Shown piece by piece: positions 44,804 to 52,835 of a stretch of DNA of 64,000 bases. How positions within the stretch are numbered: position 1 is the stretch's first letter; each line of letters begins with the position of its first letter. The stretch is taken from NCBI RefSeq assembly GCF_038003525.1, contig NZ_JBBOPI010000001.1:3182501-3246500 (forward strand), in the 5' to 3' direction. This stretch comes from Solibacillus sp. FSL H8-0538 (GTDB taxonomy: Bacteria > Bacillota > Bacilli > Bacillales_A > Planococcaceae). The position numbers and the translations under genes are program-made. Below the pieces are notes generated by a model. It saw nothing but the letters and a program-made list of their open reading frames with translations. It was not told the DNA's origin and did no database searches.

Positions 44804-45535
44804 ATGGATCGCATCGTTTTGCTTTTTACGTCTCTTATTGTAATAGCAACATTTACGACTTGCGCATATTGGTTTGAATTAAACGGACAAGCAACGATTG
44901 AAATTTTAAATCGTTTACCGATTTTATTCTTACCTGCTAGTTATGTGTATATGCTATGGATCGTAATATTCGTTAGTTTATTCGTTTGGATGATAAACTA
45001 CTATAAAAACCGACATACGCCTTTACGTGTATCTACACTGCAAACGGCTTTATTTGTTTGTATTAGTGTTTTACAAGTTGCCACTTTATTTACATGGCAT
45101 AGTGAGCTCTATATCGCCTCGATTACATTCTTGGCACTACAACTCCTCTCTATGTTCGGACTTTATATGACGTATCCTCTTAACAGAGAAGGTATTCACT
45201 TACGTATGCCAATTGCTGCACTTTTAAGCTGGTCCTTAATGTTATTTTTAGTCTTTATTCGTTATATTCATGTCTTTTTCGAATGGCCAGACTTCGGCTT
45301 CAGCAACGCCTTATGGGCAGTAATTATTATGACAATTGGTACCGCATTTGCACTTCATTTACGCTATCATCATTTCGATATTATTAGTCCACTTGTCTTT
45401 ATTTGGAGTTATATTGGCATTATTATTGCTTATGGTTTTGAAGAGCTACTCGTTTCAACTGCCGCGTTCTTTTTATGCGGAGTGATGATTGTCGGCATTA
45501 TTTTTATGAAAAAGACACATCTCGCCCTGAAATAA
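44804..45535 (+). CDS. TspO/MBR-related multi-pass membrane protein
   Basis: Membrane protein of 243 residues with seven to eight helices. The stretch NRLPILFLPASYVYMLWIVI (near 37-56) matches the family pattern of TspO/MBR-related proteins of Firmicutes (N-x-L-P-x-x-F-x-P-A-x-Y-V-F-x-I-W). Function unknown. GGAGAGG precedes the ATG. The last eight codons (KKTHLALK) read into the first 19 bases of a dispersed repeat, so the original C-terminus may have been replaced. Confidence 0.65.
   Translation: MDRIVLLFTSLIVIATFTTCAYWFELNGQATIEILNRLPILFLPASYVYMLWIVIFVSLFVWMINYYKNRHTPLRVSTLQTALFVCISVLQVATLFTWHSELYIASITFLALQLLSMFGLYMTYPLNREGIHLRMPIAALLSWSLMLFLVFIRYIHVFFEWPDFGFSNALWAVIIMTIGTAFALHLRYHHFDIISPLVFIWSYIGIIIAYGFEELLVSTAAFFLCGVMIVGIIFMKKTHLALK
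45509..45527 (+). repeat. Partial copy of the ~84-bp repeat (first 19 bases)
   Basis: AAAAAGACACATCTCGCCC; the downstream half of hairpin 1 and all of hairpin 2 are missing. Lies in the end of the coding region above. Confidence 0.55.
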
Positions 45536-45552
45536 AGCAAAACATTCTTAAA

Positions 45553-45599
45553 CACTAAAAAAATCGTAGCGCCTAAATGGCGTCTACGATTTTTTTAGT
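45553..45599. terminator. Strong bidirectional terminator
   Basis: ACTAAAAAAATCGTAGCGCC pairs with GGCGTCTACGATTTTTTTAGT; perfect but for one base. Confidence 0.9.
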
Positions 45600-45605
45600 C
45601 TTCTG

Positions 45606-45687
45606 ATTAGAAAGACACAACTCGCTCAAAATAGGGCGAGTTGATGTCCTTACTTATGTGGATGGGAAAGTTATACTTTTTCATCCA
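45606..45687 (+). repeat. ~84-bp two-hairpin repeat copy, overlapping the end of map
   Basis: ATTAGAAAGACACAACTCGC, hairpin 1 (ACTCGCTC / GGGCGAGT), spacer, hairpin 2 (GGATGGGAAAG / CTTTTTCATCC). The map stop codon and last codons (LLDEKV) lie in hairpin 2. Confidence 0.9.
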
Positions 45688-46429
45688 ATAAAGTTAAAAT
45701 TATCGGTTTATCCTTTGTTACAATAATTGAATGTTCAATTTGTGCAACTAATGATTGATCTGGTGTAACGAATGTCCAGCCATCACCTGATTCAACGATA
45801 TGCTCTGCTTTTGCTGAAATGAATGGCTCTACTGCTAACACCATACCTTCCTTCATAATCGTCGTATCCCAAGCATCATAATAGTTTAAGATGTGATCAG
45901 GTGATTCATGAAGTGAGCGACCCAGACCATGACCAGTTAAGTTCATAATGACTGTTAAGCCGTGATCACGTGCTTCACGTTCAACTGCTTTACCAATTTG
46001 GTTTAATTTTGAACCGGCTTTTATTTTCGTTATCGCACGATCTAATGCTGATTTTGCTACCGCACAAAGCTTTTCTTTATCCTCATAGCCTTCACCAATA
46101 ACGAATGAAATCCCTGTATCTGCAAAGTAGCCATCTAAAGAGCCTGATACATCAATATTAACAATATCGCCTTCTTTGATAACTTTAGAACCCGGAATAC
46201 CATGCGCTACTTCGTGGTTTACACTAATACAAGTGTAGCCCGGAAAATCATATTCGCCTTTAGGACCTGAAATCGCACCAGCCTCCGCAAACATACGGCC
46301 TGCAATTTCATCTAATTCCAGTGTTGTTACGCCCGGTTTTGTCGCAGCCTTCATCGCTTCACGAATTTCCGCACAAATACGGCCGATTTTTTTAAATGCT
46401 TCTATTTCTTCTTGAGTTTTTACAATCAT
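45671..46429 (-). CDS. mapB: Type I methionine aminopeptidase (MapB-like)
   Basis: Removes the N-terminal methionine from new proteins. 252 residues without N-terminal extension. The metal ligands are in NIDVSG, FADTGISF, GHGLG (His), AVEPF (Glu) and QIEHSIIV (Glu). Its location matches B. subtilis yflG (mapB), the second methionine aminopeptidase besides the one in the ribosomal-protein cluster. GGAAGGACG precedes the ATG. The C-terminal residues are supplied by a dispersed repeat. Confidence 0.93.
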   Translation of the reverse strand: MIVKTQEEIEAFKKIGRICAEIREAMKAATKPGVTTLELDEIAGRMFAEAGAISGPKGEYDFPGYTCISVNHEVAHGIPGSKVIKEGDIVNIDVSGSLDGYFADTGISFVIGEGYEDKEKLCAVAKSALDRAITKIKAGSKLNQIGKAVEREARDHGLTVIMNLTGHGLGRSLHESPDHILNYYDAWDTTIMKEGMVLAVEPFISAKAEHIVESGDGWTFVTPDQSLVAQIEHSIIVTKDKPIILTLLDEKV

Positions 46430-46637
46430 GTTAAACGTCCTTCCTGTAACAATGTCTACCCTTTACTATAACATAATTAAAATCTGTTGTAGTAACGCAA
46501 AATCTCGTTAAGTCAAACATCGTTGAAGCTCTTTTTATCATACATTATACGGGAATAACCTTACATATCAATTCAATAAATGCTTAATTACAATGTATGT
46601 TCTTAGCTTATCTATGGCTACCTCACAAGCGGCAAAA

Positions 46638-46720
46638 ATTAGAAAAACACATCTCGCCCAAAATAGGGCGAGATGCTGTCCTTTCTTATGTAGATATGAA
46701 AGTTATACTTTCTTATCTAC
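46638..46720 (+). repeat. ~84-bp two-hairpin repeat, near-consensus copy
   Basis: Hairpin 1 arms CATCTCGCCC / GGGCGAGATG, hairpin 2 arms GTAGATATGAAAG / CTTTCTTATCTAC. Agrees with the copy at 52713 at nearly every base. Lies between map and thiT, upstream of map. Confidence 0.92.
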
Positions 46721-46724
46721 CAAG

Positions 46725-46763
46725 TAAAGTGTAGTTCGCTATAAAAAACGAACTACACTTTTT
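46725..46763. terminator. Terminator after thiT
   Basis: AAAGTGTAGTTCG pairs with CGAACTACACTTT. Confidence 0.75.
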
Positions 46764-46764
46764 A

Positions 46765-47322
46765 TCATTTTGCTTGTAGAAGCTTTGGTGCAGAAGTAAA
46801 TAATAATACTGCAACAATAGCTGTTAATATTGTCGCCGGAAGCATATACGTTCCATTATAAATTATCGAATACGCCCATACATTTTGGTCTCCTGCATAT
46901 TCCGCAAAAAAGATAACGCCTGCTAATGTATGCGCAACGTAACGTAAAAAACCACCTAAAACCGTTCCGATCACGATAAAAACAGCAATTTTTGTTTTAT
47001 CTGCCCTTGCTGCAGCCGTTAATAATGGTTGGCGTACAATTCCAGCTAAACCAACGACAGTAAAAGCAATGCCGTAATCTAGTAGTGCCTGCGCCCAGTG
47101 TAAAATGTACGCACCGAACATCATTTGAAGTACGCCAATGAGTAAGCCCGTTGCGAGTCCTGCTGATAGTCCCCAGCGAATGGACATTAATATAATTGGC
47201 ACCATGACTAAGCTAATGGATCCGCCCTGTGCCCAAAGCGTAAATGTTAATTGGTCTAAAATAATGCCGATTGCTGCGAAAATCGCGATTTCTACGAGCA
47301 TTAATAAACGTTTGTTGTTCAT
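46765..47322 (-). CDS. thiT: Energy-coupled thiamine transporter ThiT
   Basis: S component of an ECF vitamin transporter, 185 residues with six membrane helices. The motifs LWAQGGSISLVMVPI (near 31-45) and the C-terminal WAYSIIYNGTYMLPA form the thiamine-binding site in this family. It works with the shared EcfA-EcfA'-EcfT module encoded elsewhere. GGAG precedes the ATG ending at 47322. A TPP riboswitch and terminator upstream show control by thiamine pyrophosphate. Confidence 0.95.
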   Translation of the reverse strand: MNNKRLLMLVEIAIFAAIGIILDQLTFTLWAQGGSISLVMVPIILMSIRWGLSAGLATGLLIGVLQMMFGAYILHWAQALLDYGIAFTVVGLAGIVRQPLLTAAARADKTKIAVFIVIGTVLGGFLRYVAHTLAGVIFFAEYAGDQNVWAYSIIYNGTYMLPATILTAIVAVLLFTSAPKLLQAK

Positions 47323-47390
47323 AACAAATCTCCTCTCTTTTTTCCGATGTAGGATTTGAGAAGGAATAGAAACTGCAAAGCCTGACGACA

Positions 47391-47411
47391 ATTAGAAAAG
47401 CACATTCGCGC
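47391..47411 (+). repeat. Possible short remnant of the ~84-bp repeat
   Basis: ATTAGAAAAGCACATTCGCG resembles the first 20 bases of the element. It lies in the thiT leader beyond the terminator. Confidence 0.3.
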
Positions 47412-47510
47412 ATGTATGAGCAATAACTCAGCGTCCATACGACATTATCGATAGTACTGACATCGTGTCAGCCTCAACCTAGATGGTGTGACTCGAATGG
47501 CTAGACAATA

Positions 47511-47547
47511 AAAAAAACCGACATCAGGACAGAGCCTGACGTCGGTT
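47511..47547 (-). terminator. Riboswitch-controlled terminator of thiT
   Basis: Minus strand: CCGACGTCAGG / CCTGATGTCGG, then eight T. A second ACCGAC just upstream can pair alternatively (antiterminator). Confidence 0.85.
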
Positions 47548-47565
47548 AGAAGTCGGTTTCTATCC

Positions 47566-47655
47566 ACATCCCTGCGCAAGTGTTAACTTACAGGTTCGAA
47601 GGGTCAGTACATACGTGTACAATCTCAGCCGACAAATCGGCCCCCCTTGTGGGCA
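47566..47655 (-). promoter_or_regulatory. TPP riboswitch of thiT
   Basis: Minus strand shows the THI-box parts in order: GGGGGGCC, GGCTGAGATTG (CTGAGA core), a variable stem GTACA..TGTAC, ACCCTTCGAACCTG, and GCGCAGGGA. Followed by a terminator, so high TPP should stop thiT transcription. Confidence 0.93.
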
Positions 47656-47786
47656 TACATCTTAAATTGCTAGAACATACTCATTGTACTGAACGCAGCA
47701 CTATAATTCAACAACAGATTTTTTTGTTTTCATTACGAATCTTTTTGTTTGCCCTATTCGTATAATTTACAAAGGAGCTGATTTTT

Positions 47787-48113
47787 ATGGACAATACGAA
47801 AGGCTTGAGCGCACTTAATTATTTTAGCATCTTTTTTGCGCCATTTTTATTACCGATTATCGTCTTTCTAATTTCTCAGGATGAAGAGGTTCGTTATCAT
47901 GCAAAACGTGCGTTATTATCACATGTAATCCCATTTGTTATTGGTATAATTATTGCTGCCTTTTTCTTATTTACAGTCATCCTTAGTGGCAATGAACCAA
48001 ATTGGGGTGACACAGTTTTTACGTCTATGTTCCTACTGATGGGCTTATATGCATTAGCCTCATTCTTCATTGTTATTTGGAATGTCATCCAAGGTGTTAA
48101 AGTATTGCGCTAA
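47787..48113 (+). CDS. DUF4870 family membrane protein
   Basis: Protein of 108 residues with three membrane helices (about 12-30, 46-68, 80-103) and the family motif DEEVRYHAKRALLSH between helices 1 and 2. Function unknown. AAAGGAG precedes the ATG. It is followed 69 bases later by a 41-codon gene in the same direction. Confidence 0.78.
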   Translation: MDNTKGLSALNYFSIFFAPFLLPIIVFLISQDEEVRYHAKRALLSHVIPFVIGIIIAAFFLFTVILSGNEPNWGDTVFTSMFLLMGLYALASFFIVIWNVIQGVKVLR

Positions 48114-48182
48114 TGTTCATAGACACTAAAAATTAGGGTATATTAAACTAATTAAACCATTATCTAAAGGAGTGCAAGCACT

Positions 48183-48308
48183 ATGAATATTGGAAAAATT
48201 TTTAAAACGGCCGTAAAAGTTGCCCCGATTGTTTATCCAATCATTAAAAAAATTGTCATTAATAAATCAGCCCTGTCTAACTCTACTACAACAACTCGCA
48301 AAAAATAA
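48183..48308 (+). CDS. Very small basic protein, function unknown
   Basis: 41 residues: an N-terminal amphipathic/hydrophobic helix (KTAVKVAPIVYPIIKKIVIN, 8-27) with lysines, and a Ser/Thr-rich tail ending RKK. AAAGGAG lies 10 bases before the ATG and a terminator follows the stop, so translation is likely. It probably binds the membrane surface; it may belong with the DUF4870 gene. Confidence 0.6.
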   Translation: MNIGKIFKTAVKVAPIVYPIIKKIVINKSALSNSTTTTRKK

Positions 48309-48313
48309 TTAGA

Positions 48314-48357
48314 AAGAGGTAGCCCTTCGCAACGTGCGAACAAGCTACCTCTTTTTT
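48314..48357. terminator. Bidirectional terminator between the small gene and sbcC
   Basis: AGAGGTAGC..CGC pairs with GCG..GCTACCTCT; T run on the plus side; overlaps the sbcC stop. Confidence 0.85.
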
Positions 48358-51300
48358 ATTTAATCACAATGGAAGTACGGCTGTAGCCTTCTTTCAGCTT
48401 TTCAACATGAAGGATTGCTGGCATTGCGGCTTTTAGTTCTGCAACGTGCGAAATAACTCCAATTAATCGACCTGTTTGCTGAAGATCAATTAAAATATCT
48501 ATTGCTTTACGCAATGATTCTTCATCTAATGTACCGAAGCCTTCATCAATAAACATTGTGTCAATATGCACGCTCCCTTGCACCCCTTGAATAACATCCG
48601 CCATTCCGAGGGCTAATGAAAGTGAAGCATTAAATTTTTCTCCGCCTGATAGTGTTTTGACATCGCGTGTTTGACCTGTATTGCTGTCAAACACATCAAT
48701 ACTTAAACCACTTTGTGCATTCCCTTCTTTTCGCCCTGTACATTGTAAATAATATTGTCCGTCTGATAATATACGTAAACGCTCATTCGCTGCTTGCGTT
48801 ACTTTTTCCAAATAGCCAATTTGAGCAAAGCGTTCAAATGAAATTTTATGTTCATTTTGACCACGTACTAAATCATAAACATGCTCAACCTTTGAGAGCT
48901 TTGCTTTGGATTCTTCAATTTCCTGCGCTACCTGTAATAAACTTGTTAAAGTAGAGCGGCATTGCTTTTCATAGTTTTCATTGTTTTTTAATGCAGACAG
49001 TACATCTTCTACTTGTCTATTTACTTGTTGTAGCTGTTGTTCAAGTTCGTTTAAATCCACAAGCTCTTTACCTTCTAATTGTGGCATATCCTCATTAATC
49101 TGCACTGTTAATGTGTGCAATTGTTGTTTATACTCTTCCAACGCTTTCACAATTGCTTGGCGCTCTTCTACACGTAGCTTTGCCTGACTATATGCCTCTG
49201 GTGTTATAAAGCCTTCTGTTTGGAGAGCTTTATTAAAGCGTTCCTTCGTCTCAACTATTTCATTTTGCAATTCTTTCAGACGGGTCCCTACATTCATTAA
49301 GCTCACTTTACATTTTTCTTGGTTTACTTCAGCTTGCTGTAGCTGTATTGTTGCCGTTTCAAATGCTTTTTGTAATAAAGTTAATCGAGTTTTTTCAGAT
49401 TGCAATGCGTAATTAACATCTTCTACGGTTTGATATTGTGGGAGCATGGCTTGTTTACTTTGCGCTAGCTTCCCTTGTTCCTGCGCTAGTTCTGTTTCGT
49501 TTTTGCTTAGGAATGTACGCCCATTTTCTATACGCACCTGCAGCTTTTCAATTTCCTCTATTACTTGTTTTAAACTCGCCTTATTAGCGATTAGTTGCTG
49601 CTGCTGTTGCTTTAAAATAGTTAACTGTTGCTGCTGTTGGGCTAACGTTGCTTTATATGCTGGTAGTTCCGTCATAGTTAATGCGTTCGATTCAAGCTGC
49701 AGGTGTTTCTTTTCAAAGTTCGCAGTTTCAGCATCTAGCTTTGATTTAGCGGCATAATAGTGTTTCATTTCTTCATCCGCTACTGCACGTAATTGGGCTA
49801 CAGTTTTTTCATCTACGCTACTCGCTGATTGTGTATGCAGTGACGGATGCTCGGTGCTACCGCATACAGGACATGCATGACCATGCTGTAAATTAGCCGC
49901 TAAAAAAGCCGCTTGATTACTACGCATTTGACTTTCTAATTGTGTAAATTCTGCCTGTGCTTTTAATGCGTTTTCCTGCTGCTCATTCGCTGCCGCTGTA
50001 TAAATTCGAACATTATTTTGTAGCTCAAGCGTTTCCTCTACAAGCTCAATATTGCGTTGTAGCTGCTGATGTTGTAGAAATACGTTTTCATATGCAGCTA
50101 CTTTAGACTCTAATTCATCAATGTTTGACCGTTGTGTAGCTTGTTCTTCCTTTTTCTTCTGCATTTCCAGCGTTAAATTATTAAATAATCCTTTCGCTTT
50201 TTCAACATTAAGCTCTAATTGTTGAATGTTAGCCTGCATAGTTGCCGCGTCATTGTAAATCGGTACGAGTTGCTCAAGCTTAGAAATTGTTTTTACTAAT
50301 TGTTCACGTTCAGTATCCTTTTCTTTTTCTGCATCAAAAACAGTTTGAGCTTGTACAAATGCTTCACCTGATTGCTGAACGTTCTTTTGTGCTGTTAACA
50401 CTACTTCGATTTGGCGTTGCTCTTGTTCATATACTTTTTTATATTCAAATTCCAATGGCTCAATATTGCTCGCCCTATTTGCCAGTTCATAACGCTGCTG
50501 TTGCTGTTCAAAATGCGTTGCTTGGAGCTGTAATTGATTCAATTGAACTTGACGCTGTTGAAACTTCTCAATACGCTCGTTTAACATTTTCTGTTCGCCA
50601 AAACGTTTATTCGCTTCTTTGAGCTGTTCATTTACCGCTTCATATTGCTGTCGAGACTCTATAGCTTGTTCATTATAATAAGTTGCTTCCTCGTCTAATG
50701 CGTTTTCCAATTGATACATATTTACTGTTGCTGCATCAATTACACTAAATAATTGTGACTCGCGATTCGGAAGCTTACTTTTAACATCTAAAATATATTG
50801 ATTTTGTTTCATTTCGGCTTGTGCAAATTGACTTTGTGCATGCGTTCTTTTGTCTTTTAGCAAGTCAACCATTTTAGTGAAGCGCTCCGTCTTAAATATT
50901 TTCCTGAAAATTTCTTCCTTATGCTTTGATTCAGATGTTAATAGCTTCTGAAATTCCCCTTGCGGTAACATTACGATTTGATTAAACTGCGATTGTGTTA
51001 AGCCGATTAGTTCTTCCACTTTTGCTTGTACTGGTCGCACTTGGAATTTTTCAACGACTGGCTCATTCATGCCACCAGTAATATCATAAAATTCACGTTT
51101 TGAGCCTGCTCCATTAGGACCAAATTTACGCCAAATTCGATACGTTCTACCTCGAACCTCGAAAATCAATTCGACTTCTGTGTCCACTTTTTCATCTGCA
51201 AAATCACTGCGTAAAAAGTTGGCTTTTTCACGATCTTCACCGCTACCTGTATCATATAGTGCATACGTAATAGCATCAAAAATCGTCGTTTTCCCAGCTC

Positions 51301-51412
51301 CAGTTGAACCAGAAACGACAAAAATACCGTGTTCATGGAGCTGTGTAAAATCGATTACTTCAGTATCTTTATAAGGACCAAACGCTGTCATTGTTAATTT
51401 AAGTGGTTTCAT
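48356..51412 (-). CDS. sbcC: DNA repair exonuclease subunit SbcC
   Basis: SMC-like ATPase of 1018 residues that works with SbcD on DNA hairpins and protein-blocked ends. It has Walker A GSTGAGKTTIFDAI (35-48), two very long coiled coils separated by the zinc hook CPVCG (about 513-517), signature LSGGEKFNASLSLALGMA and Walker B MFIDEGFGTLDEESL near the C-terminus. Glutamine runs occur in the coils. Its ATG overlaps the sbcD stop by four bases (ATGA). Confidence 0.95.
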   Translation of the reverse strand: MKPLKLTMTAFGPYKDTEVIDFTQLHEHGIFVVSGSTGAGKTTIFDAITYALYDTGSGEDREKANFLRSDFADEKVDTEVELIFEVRGRTYRIWRKFGPNGAGSKREFYDITGGMNEPVVEKFQVRPVQAKVEELIGLTQSQFNQIVMLPQGEFQKLLTSESKHKEEIFRKIFKTERFTKMVDLLKDKRTHAQSQFAQAEMKQNQYILDVKSKLPNRESQLFSVIDAATVNMYQLENALDEEATYYNEQAIESRQQYEAVNEQLKEANKRFGEQKMLNERIEKFQQRQVQLNQLQLQATHFEQQQQRYELANRASNIEPLEFEYKKVYEQEQRQIEVVLTAQKNVQQSGEAFVQAQTVFDAEKEKDTEREQLVKTISKLEQLVPIYNDAATMQANIQQLELNVEKAKGLFNNLTLEMQKKKEEQATQRSNIDELESKVAAYENVFLQHQQLQRNIELVEETLELQNNVRIYTAAANEQQENALKAQAEFTQLESQMRSNQAAFLAANLQHGHACPVCGSTEHPSLHTQSASSVDEKTVAQLRAVADEEMKHYYAAKSKLDAETANFEKKHLQLESNALTMTELPAYKATLAQQQQQLTILKQQQQQLIANKASLKQVIEEIEKLQVRIENGRTFLSKNETELAQEQGKLAQSKQAMLPQYQTVEDVNYALQSEKTRLTLLQKAFETATIQLQQAEVNQEKCKVSLMNVGTRLKELQNEIVETKERFNKALQTEGFITPEAYSQAKLRVEERQAIVKALEEYKQQLHTLTVQINEDMPQLEGKELVDLNELEQQLQQVNRQVEDVLSALKNNENYEKQCRSTLTSLLQVAQEIEESKAKLSKVEHVYDLVRGQNEHKISFERFAQIGYLEKVTQAANERLRILSDGQYYLQCTGRKEGNAQSGLSIDVFDSNTGQTRDVKTLSGGEKFNASLSLALGMADVIQGVQGSVHIDTMFIDEGFGTLDEESLRKAIDILIDLQQTGRLIGVISHVAELKAAMPAILHVEKLKEGYSRTSIVIK

Positions 51413-52575
51413 AACATGACCTCCTGTGCTTCACGTTCACCGTCTAATAATTGCTGTAACACTTCGTTATACAGTTCCTTTGTTGCTTCATCCGCATCTT
51501 TCCCCGTCATTTCCTGATAAAAGAGTTCAAATAACTCCTCATCGTTCATATTGACGCGACTCATTACTGCAGACTCTGCTGTAATTTGCTGATAAACCGC
51601 TGTTCGCTCTACATGTAGTGCATTCGGATAGACCGTACGTACCTGCTCTGTTGCACCCTTCACATAATCTTCATCCGTGAGCTTCACATACACATAGTCT
51701 TCATTACGTTGATGCTGTAATAGTTCATCTAGGCTCCCCTTTACTATGCGCATATCACGCAAAGGCTTGAATGAACGTTTTTCCACTTGTACCGAGCCAT
51801 CTTTCTGTAAATCCACAACTAAATACCCTTTGTCGTGATTCACCTCTGATTCCGAATATTTTAGTGGTGAGCCTGCATAACGAATCGTTTCATTTAATAC
51901 GTAGTGCGCTTGATGTAAATGACCTAGCGCTGTGTAATTAAACGGTTCGAACAGTGATGCATTAATACATTCGGTACCACCTACTGTTAAACGGCGCTCA
52001 GAATCACTAGTATTAGGTTCAGGTAATCCTTGCTTTGTAATAAAAGCATGTCCAATCATAATATTACGTTTCGTCGTATCCATTGATTGTTGAATACGCT
52101 CGATAATTTTTGCCATTGCTGCCTCATGTGTTGTAATTTCCGCATCACCAAACACATCACGCACTGTGGAAGGTTCTGCAAAAGGAACTAAATAAAAATG
52201 TACATCGCCAAACTCATCCGTTAGCACAACCGGCTCAATGTCGGCAGTTAAATGCCCGACCATATGTAGTCCGCTCGCCTTCATTAAATCACTACCAAAA
52301 TGCAGGCGTGTTGCGCTATCATGGTTACCGGCAATAGCTACTACAGGTATTTTTTCATCGACAACCAATTGTTTAAATGTCTTATTAAGTAATTGAATTG
52401 CTTCTGTTGAGGGAACCGAACGATCATATAAGTCCCCTGCAATAATAATGACGTCGGGCTTTTCTTGTCTAATTTCTTCAATGAATTGCTGTAAAATATA
52501 ACGTTGATCTTCCGTCATGACAACCCCTTGAACTTGCTTTCCTAAGTGCCAGTCTGCCGTATGGAAAATTTTCAT
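51409..52575 (-). CDS. sbcD: DNA repair exonuclease subunit SbcD
   Basis: Metal-dependent nuclease of 388 residues, partner of SbcC. The calcineurin-like phosphoesterase motifs are HTADWHLGK (N-terminus), GDLYDRSVPS, AGNHDS and GHLH, followed by the C-terminal SbcC-binding part. GGGAGG precedes the ATG. First gene of sbcDC. Confidence 0.95.
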   Translation of the reverse strand: MKIFHTADWHLGKQVQGVVMTEDQRYILQQFIEEIRQEKPDVIIIAGDLYDRSVPSTEAIQLLNKTFKQLVVDEKIPVVAIAGNHDSATRLHFGSDLMKASGLHMVGHLTADIEPVVLTDEFGDVHFYLVPFAEPSTVRDVFGDAEITTHEAAMAKIIERIQQSMDTTKRNIMIGHAFITKQGLPEPNTSDSERRLTVGGTECINASLFEPFNYTALGHLHQAHYVLNETIRYAGSPLKYSESEVNHDKGYLVVDLQKDGSVQVEKRSFKPLRDMRIVKGSLDELLQHQRNEDYVYVKLTDEDYVKGATEQVRTVYPNALHVERTAVYQQITAESAVMSRVNMNDEELFELFYQEMTGKDADEATKELYNEVLQQLLDGEREAQEVML

Positions 52576-52712
52576 AGCAAAGCCTCCCTTTTCGTTAATA
52601 ATTCCATTCTATCATGACCGAAAATATAAAAACCACTTTTCACGAACAGACATTCGAGAAAAGTGGTTTTTATTTACAATTTTTTTCGTTTAGTAAGCTT
52701 GCTAATCCATAC

Positions 52713-52796
52713 CATTAGAAAGACACATCTCGCCCAAAATTGGGCGAGATGATGTCCTTACTTATGTAGATAAGAAAGTTATACTTTCTTATCTAC
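52713..52796 (+). repeat. ~84-bp two-hairpin repeat, near-consensus copy
   Basis: Hairpin 1 arms CATCTCGCCC / GGGCGAGATG, spacer ATGTCCTTACTTAT, hairpin 2 arms GTAGATAAGAAAG / CTTTCTTATCTAC around TTATA; all arms pair perfectly. Lies between sbcD and the SGNH gene. Confidence 0.95.
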
Positions 52797-52797
52797 A

Positions 52798-52835
52798 AAT
52801 AAAAACCCTCTTTCTACGACAGAAAGAGAGTTTCC
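52798..52835 (-). terminator. Terminator containing the end of the SGNH gene
   Basis: Minus strand: AAACTCTCTTTCT / AGAAAGAGGGTTT, then T-rich. The last codons (ETLFLS) and TAG are in the stem-loop. The repeat copy at 52713 follows directly. Confidence 0.85.

Noticed and set aside
49446-50622. Long plus-strand open frames opposite sbcC (103 and 111 codons)
   Set aside because: They are Cys/Ser/Leu-rich shadows of the coiled-coil coding sequence without ribosome binding sites.
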